Source: Yersinia aleksiciae (GTDB lineage Bacteria; Pseudomonadota; Gammaproteobacteria; Enterobacterales; Enterobacteriaceae). Taken from it: a stretch of DNA of 64,000 nucleotides. Numbering within the stretch: the first letter of the stretch is position 1; each line of letters opens with the position of its first letter. A program made the translations under genes and the position numbers. The DNA lies in NCBI RefSeq assembly GCF_001047675.1, contig NZ_CP011975.1, positions 1 to 64,000 on the forward strand. The letters run 5' to 3'. The notes under the pieces were generated by a model that had not been told where the DNA came from, did no database searches, and saw nothing but the letters and a program-made list of their open reading frames with translations. Positions 1 to 7,872 of this stretch are shown here, piece by piece.

Positions 1-344
1 AATACCCCCGCCCCGCCATATAATCCGGCCCATTTAAAGGACTCTTGGGTAACCCCCTGAATATTGAACTGGTTTTCAGCATTGCGTAGTGCGGTAGCAT
101 CATCTGACGGAAATGAGCGCCATTCGCGAGTGGCATCATCAACCGGAATATCAATAATCGAACGGGCAATCCAGTTTTCGGTATAAGCGGCCTCCAGCTC
201 AGCAAAATCTTGCATCGCGCCATACATAAAGCGGCTATACATACGCCGGTCACGGTCGGTACCCATCCCCGTCATCACATTCGACAAACCATCAGCAGTC
301 AGGCGAATGCGGGGTTTACCGCCAAAATCCAGTTTTTCACTCAT
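1..344 (-). CDS. phage portal protein, DUF1073 family (N-terminal part only)
   Basis: This is the first 114 or so residues of a phage structural protein, cut by the window edge. The start ATG at 344 lies two bases past the stop of the large terminase gene, as expected for a terminase-portal pair in one late operon. The visible part (MSEKLDFGG..., then an alpha-helical segment with YTENWIARSIIDIPVDDATRE) matches what I recall of DUF1073 portal-like proteins, which form the DNA entry ring of the capsid. Some databases label this family after anti-CBASS protein Acb1 because certain members carry a cyclic-oligonucleotide phosphodiesterase domain. The part that would show such a domain is not in the window. 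Confidence 0.8.
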   Translation of the reverse strand, partial: MSEKLDFGGKPRIRLTADGLSNVMTGMGTDRDRRMYSRFMYGAMQDFAELEAAYTENWIARSIIDIPVDDATREWRSFPSDDATALRNAENQFNIQGVTQESFKWAGLYGGAGV

Positions 345-346
345 CG

Positions 347-1990
347 TTAAACCCACTTGTCATAACTGATGCTGCCACCAGCAATTAATTCGATTTCTAT
401 CGAATCCATAATTGTGTCGAGGATGTCGTCGTTTTTATGACTGTCGTCCGCTGAGAAATCAGCGCATTCCGTCAGTGCAGGCATGACCCAATCAGTCGAG
501 GCGGCCACTGCACCATCCCAGTAATAAACCTGCGGGATCTTTTGGCCGTCGTCAGTCATCAGTGCCGGAAGATAGACACAACCGGTTTTCATCTGCGGAA
601 TGGTATTCAGGCAACGGATCAGCTTGTTTTGGCCTGAGCCGCGCGGGATGGTCAGGATGGGAATGCTTTTACGTTTTACCAGCGTGGTAATCAGACCTTG
701 CCCGGCTTGCTTATCCTCGATGCCCATATGGCGTAATGGCGCGGGGCGTTTCGGATTATAAGGTCGCCACTTTTCCCATAAGTCTTGCGCGGTGGTCAGT
801 AAGTCTTCTGGGTCCCAGCGGCCACGCACACTGTCAATAATGTAGAGATTGCCATCAACACCCATCCCCACCAGGGTAAAGACGGTGTAGTCGTTGTAAT
901 CTTCAATTTTGCCGGAATTGGTATCAACATAAACGGCGCGGTGAGTCAGCGGGGGTAAATGGGTGTAGCGTTTAAACCAATCGGTATCAATTAACCCGCC
1001 AGTCAATGCCCGTGGGCGCTGCATATATTGCGACATGAAAGTGTATTCGTCGCTTTCCCACAACCGCAGCAAATCACCGACATATTCGTTTACCGGCCAG
1101 TAAGACCAATAACGCACCCCGCCGACCACCACACTTTCACTATTTTTAACCGAGAACCAGCACTGCGAGCGCCACGGCTCCGGCAATGCATCAATATATT
1201 CTTCACTAACCAAGGCTGGAATGGTGATGTGGTGAAAATCCACCCCCATCTTGCCGGACAGCATAAATCCGGTGGCGTCATCGGTATGTAACCGCTGCTG
1301 GATAGAAACGAACGGTGTCGGGTGCTCTTTGCTCTTATCACCGCGTCGTGAGCGGATGGTGTTCACCAAGATACGGTTAGCGCTGGCCCGTTTGGTAGCC
1401 GAAAACATATCTTCGGGTTTATTGTAATCATCCAGCCCGACAAAACCGGAAAAATCAGGGCCGGGGAAACCCGCACGACCACCGGTTAATTGCCCACCGC
1501 TGGAGCGGGAAACGGTCTGCCCCACCATTCGGCCCCGGCTATTAACGATTTCCCACTCTTCCGCCTGATTAATACCAAAGCGGCAAGGCCACAGTGATTG
1601 ATACTCAGGGCTGGCGATAATATCGCGGGTGCGGCGGCTATTGCGTTTTACCAGTGTGTCAGCAAATGACACATTGAGATTTCGAAAGCGCCGTAACTGG
1701 CCAGTCTGTACCAACATATTGATGTAGGCCGGCAGATGAACCGAAATAAACTCGGTTTTAGTCCCACCTGGCGGCACGTTCACAATCAGGTTGCGCGGTT
1801 GCAGCCGGTTATTGACCAAATCATCCAGCTTTGCGGCCATCATTTTATGATGCCAGTTCACCAGTAACCGGTCACTTTGCAGCAGCTCAAACCAAATGCG
1901 AGTGAAATTAAGAAATGATTTTTCCGATCTGGATTTCAGGGCGACACGCGACGGGAAATCCAGATTTTCCCATTCGAGAATATCGCTCAT
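347..1990 (-). CDS. phage terminase large subunit
   Basis: This 547-residue protein is the ATP-driven DNA packaging motor and nuclease. A P-loop of terminase type (VPPGGTKTE, residues 72-80) and a Walker B-like VGLDD (184-188) mark the ATPase. The C-terminal half has AVYVDTNSGKIEDYNDYT (about 352-369), fitting the first acidic residues of the RNase H-like nuclease. Length is normal for the family. It lies between the portal gene (2-base gap) and, beyond the inserted relBE pair, the small subunit. It has the GC content of the late phage genes. Confidence 0.93.
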   Translation of the reverse strand: MSDILEWENLDFPSRVALKSRSEKSFLNFTRIWFELLQSDRLLVNWHHKMMAAKLDDLVNNRLQPRNLIVNVPPGGTKTEFISVHLPAYINMLVQTGQLRRFRNLNVSFADTLVKRNSRRTRDIIASPEYQSLWPCRFGINQAEEWEIVNSRGRMVGQTVSRSSGGQLTGGRAGFPGPDFSGFVGLDDYNKPEDMFSATKRASANRILVNTIRSRRGDKSKEHPTPFVSIQQRLHTDDATGFMLSGKMGVDFHHITIPALVSEEYIDALPEPWRSQCWFSVKNSESVVVGGVRYWSYWPVNEYVGDLLRLWESDEYTFMSQYMQRPRALTGGLIDTDWFKRYTHLPPLTHRAVYVDTNSGKIEDYNDYTVFTLVGMGVDGNLYIIDSVRGRWDPEDLLTTAQDLWEKWRPYNPKRPAPLRHMGIEDKQAGQGLITTLVKRKSIPILTIPRGSGQNKLIRCLNTIPQMKTGCVYLPALMTDDGQKIPQVYYWDGAVAASTDWVMPALTECADFSADDSHKNDDILDTIMDSIEIELIAGGSISYDKWV

Positions 1991-2071
1991 GTGGTGATCC
2001 TGCTATCGCGCCATGGTTGGGTGATTTATCGCCATTATTCCCCTTGCACTTTTTTCCCGATAGGGACAAAA

Positions 2072-2095
2072 TGACATTTGTAATTACAGATGTCA
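2072..2095. promoter_or_regulatory. relBE operator (relO-like palindrome)
   Basis: A 24-base near-perfect inverted repeat (TGACATTTGTAATTACAGAT followed by GTCA) lies 22 bases before the relB start. Its core TTGTAATTACA is the one I recall from the E. coli relBE operator, where RelB and the RelB-RelE complex bind hexad repeats and repress their own promoter. A plausible -35 (TTGCAC, 2044-2049) and -10 (CAAAAT, 2067-2072) are 17 bases apart, so the operator would cover the start region. The promoter assignment is weaker than the operator. Confidence 0.75.
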
Positions 2096-2116
2096 TTACA
2101 TAAGTGAGGTTCAAAG

Positions 2117-2356
2117 ATGGGTAACATTAATATTCGCATTGATGATGACTTAAAAGATCGTTCTTATGCGGTACTGGAAAAACTGGGGGTCACCCCCTCT
2201 GATTTGCTACGCCAGACACTGGAATATGTGGCACAAAGTGGCAAACTGCCCTTTAAATCCGTGTTGCTGACCGATGAAGATCAAGCACTGGTCGCCGTAG
2301 TCAGAGAACGTTTAGCCAATCCACAACCAGTCAGGGTATCACTGGATGACTTATAA
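2117..2356 (+). CDS. relB: RelB family antitoxin
   Basis: A 79-residue antitoxin of the RelB/DinJ family. The N-terminal ribbon-helix-helix (INIRIDDDLKDRSYAVLEK, about residues 4-22) binds the operator upstream. The C-terminal segment (PFKSVLL...VRVSLDDL) corresponds to the RelE-wrapping tail. It is close to E. coli K-12 RelB in length and in most positions. It overlaps relE by 11 bases, the usual coupled arrangement. It reads on the plus strand inside a minus-strand packaging operon, so it is cargo with its own promoter. A good Shine-Dalgarno (GTGAGG) precedes the ATG. Confidence 0.93.
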   Translation: MGNINIRIDDDLKDRSYAVLEKLGVTPSDLLRQTLEYVAQSGKLPFKSVLLTDEDQALVAVVRERLANPQPVRVSLDDL

Positions 2357-2630
2357 TCTTGATTTTGATCGCCGGGCGCTAAAGGAATGGCATAAGCTCG
2401 GCGATACCGTACGCCAGCAATTTAAGAAAAAGCTGCTCGAAGTGATTAAAAATCCACGCGTTGAAGCCAATAGACTGCGCGACTTACCTGATTGTTACAA
2501 AATAAAACTACGCAGCGCCGGATACCGCCTGATTTATCAGGTGCAAGACGAAAAAATCACGGTTTTTGTGGTTGCCGTAGGTAAACGGGATCGTGAAGAA
2601 GCCTACAGTGAAGCTGGCAAGCGCGTCTGA
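2346..2630 (+). CDS. relE: RelE family mRNA interferase toxin
   Basis: A 94-residue ribosome-dependent endoribonuclease that would cut mRNA in the ribosomal A site when RelB is degraded. All residues I associate with E. coli RelE activity are present: K52 and K54 (YKIKLRS), R61 (YRLIYQV), R81 (GKRDRE) and Y87. The toxin therefore looks intact. The start overlaps the end of relB (ATG within its last codons). Likely roles are plasmid-like stabilisation of the prophage or a response to superinfection; the latter is inference. The module ends 10 bases from the stop of the convergent small terminase gene. Confidence 0.93.
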   Translation: MTYNLDFDRRALKEWHKLGDTVRQQFKKKLLEVIKNPRVEANRLRDLPDCYKIKLRSAGYRLIYQVQDEKITVFVVAVGKRDREEAYSEAGKRV

Positions 2631-2640
2631 TTGTCAGTAT

Positions 2641-3657
2641 TCAATCCAACCCCGGCAATTTACCCTCTAACATCTGCTGTGCTTTCGAATAATCTTCTGG
2701 CGTGTAATTCACCTGGCTAATGGCACCACCATCAGGGCCGCTGATTTCGGTTTTATTTTTCAGCATACCCAAATGTTGCCCGACCATTTTTAGTGCGTCA
2801 TCCTGATTACGGGTAATAACTTCTAAGCCAAACTTGCCTTGCTTAACACCGGCATAAAGGCGGCGTGCCGAAATCGATAAATCCCGCGAATCATGAAAAT
2901 GCGCCCTGCCTTGCCCCTCACCATTACAACGTGGGCAATCTGGATTGGGATCGAGCGTACTGTCAAAACCGTAACCGCCATCATCCAGTGGCGCAGGTTT
3001 TCCGTTATTAGTCCTTTTCTCTGACTCTTCCTGATATTCCTGCTCGTTAATCCACTGGTATTTATTTTCAATCCCCCAACAGTGGCGGCAACATAAACGA
3101 CGAAACTCTGAAATTTCGTTGGCGTTGGCCGTGGCAATATCCCACCACCAATTTAAAACGGCATCCTGCGTGATATGCGTCCGTTTCTCTCTGGCTTCCA
3201 TAGCATCGCGTATGGCTCTGTTTACCGATACATGGCGATACAACCGACGGGCAGCAGCAGCACCGGTTAATCCCTCGCATTTATATCCTGCCCGTTTATA
3301 AGCAGCCGTCTTATCCAAATCAATTAAATACTCACTGACGAATTTTGCCTGCATATCGTTAAGCCCGTATCTACTGGCGATAGAGCAGCTTTCTTCAATT
3401 TGATTTTCAATTGGTGAGCAATTTGAATCGATTTGGTTTTCAATCGGAGAAATTGATTTTTTATCTTTGGTTCGCAGGTTCGCACCGGAATTATGCGAAC
3501 CTGTTTTGCGAACCTTTTCGGGCTTAGGCCATTCATCAGCTTTAGCCCTCTTCCGTATTGCAGTATCACTGACACCGTACTTTTCAGCTAATGCGCGAAT
3601 TGAAAGTTGTCCGGCACAGTATTCGCGCTTTATCGCCTCCCAATCCGGCTTTTTCAT
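2641..3657 (-). CDS. phage terminase small subunit
   Basis: A 338-residue protein taken from the ATG at 3657, which has a GGGGA ribosome site seven bases upstream. A longer reading frame to 3753 has no such support. An N-terminal helix-turn-helix (about residues 17-40) precedes a linker with a duplicated SPIENQI segment (71-88) and a terminase_2-like domain (98-165, LNDMQAKFVSEYL). Cysteine clusters follow (CCRHC 189-193, CPRC 241-244), probably binding zinc. The protein recognises phage DNA and loads the large subunit. It is larger than typical 150-200 residue small subunits because of the linker and the C-terminal zinc part. Confidence 0.85.
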   Translation of the reverse strand: MKKPDWEAIKREYCAGQLSIRALAEKYGVSDTAIRKRAKADEWPKPEKVRKTGSHNSGANLRTKDKKSISPIENQIDSNCSPIENQIEESCSIASRYGLNDMQAKFVSEYLIDLDKTAAYKRAGYKCEGLTGAAAARRLYRHVSVNRAIRDAMEAREKRTHITQDAVLNWWWDIATANANEISEFRRLCCRHCWGIENKYQWINEQEYQEESEKRTNNGKPAPLDDGGYGFDSTLDPNPDCPRCNGEGQGRAHFHDSRDLSISARRLYAGVKQGKFGLEVITRNQDDALKMVGQHLGMLKNKTEISGPDGGAISQVNYTPEDYSKAQQMLEGKLPGLD

Positions 3658-3738
3658 TTTTCCCCACAAGATTAGTATCGAGTTGTTCACCAGTATATTC
3701 TGTTGGTTCCTACACCTAAGAACTAAGGATGTTCGACA

Positions 3739-4182
3739 ATGACTAACTATCAAAAACTATGGGTAACAATTCTCTCTAAAGTACGAAAAGCCAGAAATCT
3801 AGCTGACGTAGGATTAACCGATAACTTCAAAGAAGAATGTGCTATCCGGCGCGCGGCACAAATATTCACTCTTGATGTATTACTTCACGAGTACAGAAAA
3901 AGCCTTGATGGGACTTTAGTTTCACTCAATGGTAAAAATGCACTCTTGCATAAGCTTATGAATAAATACCACTGGACACCAGAGTTCATTAACTCAATGA
4001 ATTTAGAACACACCTTTCTGGCGCTAGCTGATGAACTTCACCTGTCAAATCTATCTCCAGAAGCTCAAGAACCGCTATTGAGGATCGATATTCCTAATCC
4101 TCGCGTTGATTTTGGGGATTATTTGAGTACTGAGTGGGATCCGAACATTGCTGAGTTACTCTTGAGAACGCAGCCTCAATAA
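3739..4182 (+). CDS. phage-associated protein, possibly ECs1072 family
   Basis: A 147-residue soluble, alpha-helical protein read against its neighbours. The pattern YQKLWVTILSKVRKARNL and NKYHWTPEFINSMNLE resembles the phage-associated ECs1072 family as I remember it; the function of that family is unknown. The gene starts just beyond the 5' side of the small terminase gene, and its last 89 bases overlap the 3' end of the minus-strand gene at 4094-4345. Orientation and position between packaging genes make it another possible cargo gene. No catalytic motif is visible. Confidence 0.6.
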   Translation: MTNYQKLWVTILSKVRKARNLADVGLTDNFKEECAIRRAAQIFTLDVLLHEYRKSLDGTLVSLNGKNALLHKLMNKYHWTPEFINSMNLEHTFLALADELHLSNLSPEAQEPLLRIDIPNPRVDFGDYLSTEWDPNIAELLLRTQPQ

Positions 4183-4345
4183 CTTCATTGCTTTTCATAT
4201 GAAGTGCGGCTAGTTCTTCGTTCAAAGCAACTTGCCGCGCTTCATGAATTATTAGTGCTCCCAAAGCATGGGATTGTTGAGTTAGCCAGCTATAGAGTTC
4301 TTCCGTATTTAATTTTCCAGCATAAATATAGGGCTGATCGTTCAT
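4094..4345 (-). CDS. small hypothetical phage protein
   Basis: An 83-residue protein with no recognised family. It is helical and charged (KLNTEELYSWLTQQSHALGA). The ATG at 4345 has an AAGGA ribosome site at good spacing. Its 3' third overlaps the convergent gene at 3739-4182 by 89 bases, so one of the two ends may be mis-set. It lies in line with the minus-strand late genes. Confidence 0.55.
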   Translation of the reverse strand: MNDQPYIYAGKLNTEELYSWLTQQSHALGALIIHEARQVALNEELAALHMKSNEVIEAAFSRVTQQCSDPTQYSNNPQNQRED

Positions 4346-4383
4346 ATCATTTTCCTTATAGATGAAATGACAGTAGGTAACTG

Positions 4384-4638
4384 TTATTGAGGTTTTAAAT
4401 GCTCCAGCAAGAAAATCATGGCTCGCGTGTCGCCTTTCTTGGCTTTGATAAACAGAGAATTGGATATATCCGCTATCCCTTTGGCTTTTCCCCGGCGAAC
4501 AGCCAGCCGGTAAAGCGAGATTGCTGATTTATCTCTTCTTAAATTATCAATGTCGATTTCCAGTGTGTCGGCTATCTGCTGTTCCGTTAATCCACGCCCT
4601 GCCAATGCCTCCACCTTATCTAGCGTCGGCTTATCCAT
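4384..4638 (-). CDS. small phage protein with helix-turn-helix
   Basis: An 84-residue protein. The segment LTEQQIADTLEIDIDNLRRDKSAISLYRLAVRRGKAK (about residues 17-53) is shaped like a helix-turn-helix. The tail (IKAKKGDTRAMIFLLEH) resembles small DNA-binding proteins found near phage terminases. It starts two bases after the Mom-like gene stops, so it is probably cotranscribed with it. A role in packaging-site binding or in regulating the modification genes is possible but not shown. Confidence 0.6.
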   Translation of the reverse strand: MDKPTLDKVEALAGRGLTEQQIADTLEIDIDNLRRDKSAISLYRLAVRRGKAKGIADISNSLFIKAKKGDTRAMIFLLEHLKPQ

Positions 4639-4640
4639 CG

Positions 4641-5255
4641 TCAGGCCCTCTTGGGATAGGGTTTATGACGTGAAATCAGGATTTTTTTCATTTTCTTGTC
4701 GAGGGGCATCAGGTATTTATGCTTTCCTGACGTTTTAAACTCTTGGGCGTTGGGGTCTAAATGCTGGCGAATTGATTCAAGGTTTTGCTTTACCCCCTTG
4801 GCAGAAACACTGCGCGGGTGGGTTTTCTTACCCTTGATAATGAATGCACCCACCGTTCCTGCGCCAAATAGCCCCTCATATATCCAATTAGTGGCCTGAT
4901 AAATTCCGCCATGATGATTTTGGTCTTTATCTGCATAAGAAACGATTAGCCGCAGACCGGGACAAACATCAGCGAGAAATTTAATCGCTTTCGCCAATAT
5001 CTGACTAACTGGCGATAAATGCTGACGTAATGCCACACGGGTAAGTTCGCAAACTTGATCCTGTTGCAAACTGTATGGTTGCCCGATGTGGTTATTGGCC
5101 CCACGGCTAAAAATAACGACGCCAATAAATTCCCCATCTTCCCATGCGCCCACTTTTACCAATTTTCCAACCGGTACCGCTTTCGCATAATGCCAGTTAA
5201 GGCAAGCAAAACTGGCAGCCTGATGAGTTGCCCAATCAACAGTGAGTGTTGTCAT
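4641..5255 (-). CDS. Mom-like phage DNA modification protein
   Basis: A 204-residue protein taken from the ATG at 5255, whose ATGA overlaps the stop of the ParB-domain gene; the upstream in-frame ATG lies inside that gene. Conserved blocks include NWHYAK (20-25), VGAWEDGEFIGVVIFSRG (35-52), CELTRVAL (69-76) and YADKDQNHHGGIYQATNW (107-124). I recognise these from phage proteins annotated as the Mom family, which convert adenine to N6-carbamoylmethyladenine and protect phage DNA from restriction. The fold is GNAT-like in that family. The family assignment is from memory and the activity is inferred. Coupling to a ParB-domain partner suggests the two act on DNA together. Confidence 0.7.
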   Translation of the reverse strand: MTTLTVDWATHQAASFACLNWHYAKAVPVGKLVKVGAWEDGEFIGVVIFSRGANNHIGQPYSLQQDQVCELTRVALRQHLSPVSQILAKAIKFLADVCPGLRLIVSYADKDQNHHGGIYQATNWIYEGLFGAGTVGAFIIKGKKTHPRSVSAKGVKQNLESIRQHLDPNAQEFKTSGKHKYLMPLDKKMKKILISRHKPYPKRA

Positions 5256-5761
5256 AGGACACCCCCACAGTGTGGGCAAAGCTTGGCGTCAAGGTGGTCG
5301 AGCTTTCCCTGATCACTTTCGTTACCAGGTGGAAAATCGACATTCAACATTTGATCGATTTCTTCAGGCGAAAATCCAGTTAGACCAAGATCAAATTTTT
5401 CCGCCAATAAATCACTTAATTCCAAGGTTAAGAGGTCCTGATCCCATCCGGCATTAAGCGATAATTTATTATCGGCAAGGCGATAGGCTTTTTTCTCAGG
5501 CTCAGTTAACCCAGATAATGTGATGGTGGGGACTTGTTCAATACCCAACTGCTCTGCTGCCAGTAAACGACCATGACCAGCAATCACCTCTCCCCGCTCA
5601 TCAATAAGGATCGGGGTTGTCCAACCGAACTGCTTAATACTCGCGGTAATTTCATCTACCTGCTCGACAGAGTGTGTTCTCGCGTTTTTTGCATAAACAA
5701 TCAACGAATTGAGCGGTTTGTAGACTATCTCCAATTTTTTCTGATTTTTTACTATGGTCAT
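5252..5761 (-). CDS. ParB/sulfiredoxin-fold domain protein next to Mom-like gene
   Basis: A 169-residue protein from the ATG at 5761; a longer frame starts at 5824 but adds residues not typical of the family. A ParB N-terminal domain spans about residues 10-105, with VIAGHGRLLAAEQLG (59-73) as its nucleotide-binding motif. The C-terminal end has a lone CPHCGG knuckle (162-167). This layout matches the front part of phage ParB-methyltransferase fusions, with the methyltransferase missing and a Mom-like gene in its place. It is translationally coupled to that gene (ATGA). It probably helps the modification enzyme find or open DNA, or supplies an NTPase function; that is inference. Confidence 0.8.
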   Translation of the reverse strand: MTIVKNQKKLEIVYKPLNSLIVYAKNARTHSVEQVDEITASIKQFGWTTPILIDERGEVIAGHGRLLAAEQLGIEQVPTITLSGLTEPEKKAYRLADNKLSLNAGWDQDLLTLELSDLLAEKFDLGLTGFSPEEIDQMLNVDFPPGNESDQGKLDHLDAKLCPHCGGVL

Positions 5762-6064
5762 TTTGCATGTTCCAACTATTATGACCCTGCTCTCGAGAGC
5801 AAGTGGGCCTTGGTTCGTACTCATGACCGATCCTGTGGGTATGAATGGCCGTTAGTAGCTCCAACTACTCGCGGTCGCCCACCTTCCTAAATAAAAAAAC
5901 CACCAGCAACCATGCTCAGGGTGAGCGGAAGGTGTTACTGATGGCTTTGTTTGCGCATTACATAACAGCCTCGCAAAGCTGCTGTGTAATGCCATAAACA
6001 TCCGAAAGAACTATGGTGTCTACCCTAAATACTTTGAGTAAAGAATACAGTTGCTTGGCTATTT
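5762..6064. other. gene-free gap with a stem-loop at 5955-5992
   Basis: About 300 bases without a convincing gene. It holds one structure: GCATTACA (5955-5962) pairs with TGTAATGC (5985-5992) and the inner CAGC pairs with GCTG, broken by a 3x3 internal loop. No run of T follows on either strand, so it is not a simple terminator. A structured 5' leader of the ParB-Mom transcript is one possibility. Confidence 0.5.
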
Positions 6065-6631
6065 TTATAGTGTTTGGGATATTTTACGGGAAAGTTCCAA
6101 TTTGAAATTTTGAGCTTTGTTAACTAGTGATTCATTACATTTAAGCAAATCTATTGCAGCATCTTGCTTACTAACTTTACCCATTACATATTCAAAATAT
6201 TTTCTTAAGCCTAATTGGTAAATTTTAAGAATATCTTCTTTAAATGGTAAAAGCTCTGGGAAGTAGGCTGTTATTAATGTATCAAGCCTATCTAGAATGG
6301 CACCACTATTAGTGTTGATGAGTCGCTCTTTGACCTTGTCAGAAATAGCCCCGTCCTGTCCACCTACAGTATCGATTGTTGTCGCATTGACAACGGCTAA
6401 AAACTCATTAGACAGCGAAGATATCAATCCTATAGCCTCTTCACCCTTTTCAATAAATAATTGCCGATTTGATTTCCATCTCTCAGCTTGGAATAGCTCC
6501 TCTCTTTGTTGCTTATTTGCTTTATTATTGACAATAGCTCCGAGCAAAGCAAAACTACCAGCAACTATAGCCGCGAGGAGAGCCGCTGAAGCAGCGATTA
6601 CCGCAGAAGCATTATTATTAAACCATTCCAT
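6065..6631 (-). CDS. phage-encoded single-pass membrane protein, unknown function
   Basis: A 188-residue protein with one N-terminal transmembrane helix (about residues 8-34, SAVIAASAALLAAIVAGSFA) followed by a basic stretch and a long helical cytoplasmic part. It has no cysteine-rich or enzyme motifs. The composition is more AT-rich than the adjacent late genes. It sits between the lysis cassette and the modification genes, a place where superinfection-exclusion or other lysogenic conversion genes are often found; that role is a guess. A TCTCC/GGAGA ribosome site precedes the ATG at 6631. Confidence 0.7.
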   Translation of the reverse strand: MEWFNNNASAVIAASAALLAAIVAGSFALLGAIVNNKANKQQREELFQAERWKSNRQLFIEKGEEAIGLISSLSNEFLAVVNATTIDTVGGQDGAISDKVKERLINTNSGAILDRLDTLITAYFPELLPFKEDILKIYQLGLRKYFEYVMGKVSKQDAAIDLLKCNESLVNKAQNFKLELSRKISQTL

Positions 6632-6811
6632 ATTTTCTCCTTTAAGGATATTAGAATACCTTTAGCACGGGTGATGAGTCAGGATGTCGTTGTTAAAGTG
6701 ATGTGCTCTGATACTAAGCGCTATGTTTACCACCACATAAAATAATGTAGGTTAAATGATGAGTTCAATGGTCACTCGGCAAAGCATAATATGTGCGTAT
6801 GAAATAAGAGT

Positions 6812-7120
6812 CTAAGTTTTCTTAGCAACACTCTGTCGCCAGCCAATTACTTCATCTAACCGTCCCTTACAGATCCGCAACTCACGCTTTAGGATCAGTG
6901 CATATAATCCACTATCACCCCATGTAATACCAGAAAACTCAGGTACTTCACATACAAATAATGCTGATTCTGGAGGTAGCAATAGAGGGCAAGTTGTGGC
7001 TGGACGTGGTACAGACTTACTCGCGCATGATGCTAATGCTAGCGTCAGGCATGCGCTGAATAGCACACTTATCATCTGACGACGCCGCCAGAAACCGCTT
7101 AAGCCGATCTTCACTTTCAT
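6812..7120 (-). CDS. Rz1-like outer-membrane spanin lipoprotein
   Basis: A 102-residue lipoprotein with lipobox LALASC (lipidated Cys32) after a basic N-terminus and a hydrophobic stretch. It would form the outer-membrane half of the spanin complex that fuses the two membranes at lysis. It overlaps the Rz-like gene by about 100 bases in another frame, the classic nested Rz/Rz1 arrangement. The true start may be Met16 (position 7075), which still leaves a full signal peptide. The mature part is proline-bearing near its start, as usual for Rz1, but extends further than lambda Rz1. Confidence 0.8.
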   Translation of the reverse strand: MKVKIGLSGFWRRRQMISVLFSACLTLALASCASKSVPRPATTCPLLLPPESALFVCEVPEFSGITWGDSGLYALILKRELRICKGRLDEVIGWRQSVAKKT

Positions 7121-7349
7121 TGCGTAGTTTCCTTTCTTTCTCTAGCTGGCGGGTTGTGGCTGCTCGGTTGGCGGCATCATTCACCTGGTATGCATCGATG
7201 ATGTTGCCCAGTGCCGTGTTTGTGGCTTGCTCCGCCACCAGCTTTGCTTCCGTTTTTTTGACCTGATTTGAGAGGCGATAACTGTTAAAGAACAGAGCCG
7301 ACACAACCATCACCAGCACAGTAATAACTAGTCCAATGACCTTATTCAT
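7017..7349 (-). CDS. Rz-like inner-membrane spanin
   Basis: A 110-residue protein with an N-terminal membrane anchor (IGLVITVLVMVVSALFF, residues 5-21) and a periplasmic coiled-coil region (KKTEAKLVAEQATN... to about residue 90). It pairs with the overlapping Rz1-like lipoprotein to span the periplasm during the last step of lysis. The start overlaps the end of the endolysin gene by 8 bases. Order holin, endolysin, Rz, Rz1 is that of P21 and lambda. Confidence 0.85.
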   Translation of the reverse strand: MNKVIGLVITVLVMVVSALFFNSYRLSNQVKKTEAKLVAEQATNTALGNIIDAYQVNDAANRAATTRQLEKERKLRNESEDRLKRFLAASSDDKCAIQRMPDASISIMRE

Positions 7350-7872
7350 CCAGCCCCCAACAGACCAGTTCGCTTTCCTGCGCGCGGCGTTCTATCTGTC
7401 CGTAACAGTTATTTGAGCGGATATTGCAATCTTTACCGCCGTCATATACCCAGCGTTTGATTTCAGAGCATGCGCCTTTGCGGTCGCCAGCATTGAGTTT
7501 CCGGTAAAAGGTGGAAGTAAAACACTTGCCTGGGCCGATGTTATAGGGGCAAAACGAAGCGATACCGGCAATCTGTGGTTCAGTCAGCGGTACCCGGACA
7601 TTTTTATTTACCCAACTGATGGCCTTGTCAGCCTCCAACTTATTCACCGCAGCACATTTCTCCGCTGACAGCTTCATCCCTTTCACTACCGGTTTGCCAT
7701 CAACTACTGTGGCACCACGGCAAATAGTCCAAACCCCCTTCCCATCTGGATAAGCTGAAAGCAGGTTACCCTCTTTCTCATCCAAAAGCTGATCAAGAAT
7801 TATTGTGGCCGGTGCTGCAACCATAACCAGAGCCAGGACTACCGAACTTAATTTGCTTTTTGTCGAGGCCAT
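7342..7872 (-). CDS. SAR endolysin (lysozyme, R21-like)
   Basis: A 176-residue muramidase from the ATG at 7872, whose ATGA overlaps the holin stop; an in-frame GTG three bases upstream is an alternative. The N-terminus has a weakly hydrophobic signal-anchor-release segment (SSVVLALVMVAAPATIIL) without a signal-peptidase site. The glycosidase triad E-8x-D-5x-T of phage lysozymes is intact (E, D and T at residues 34, 43 and 49 from this start). Cysteines in the body fit the disulfide rearrangements used by SAR enzymes. It would be exported by Sec, held inactive in the membrane, and released when the pinholin depolarises it. Confidence 0.9.
   Translation of the reverse strand: MASTKSKLSSVVLALVMVAAPATIILDQLLDEKEGNLLSAYPDGKGVWTICRGATVVDGKPVVKGMKLSAEKCAAVNKLEADKAISWVNKNVRVPLTEPQIAGIASFCPYNIGPGKCFTSTFYRKLNAGDRKGACSEIKRWVYDGGKDCNIRSNNCYGQIERRAQESELVCWGLDE

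Noticed and set aside
1028..1291. 87-codon frame opposite the large terminase gene
   Set aside because: Lies wholly inside a clear gene with conserved motifs; typical antisense shadow.
5781..5880. possible tRNA in the gap beyond the ParB gene
   Set aside because: No cloverleaf could be built; acceptor and T-loop patterns are missing.
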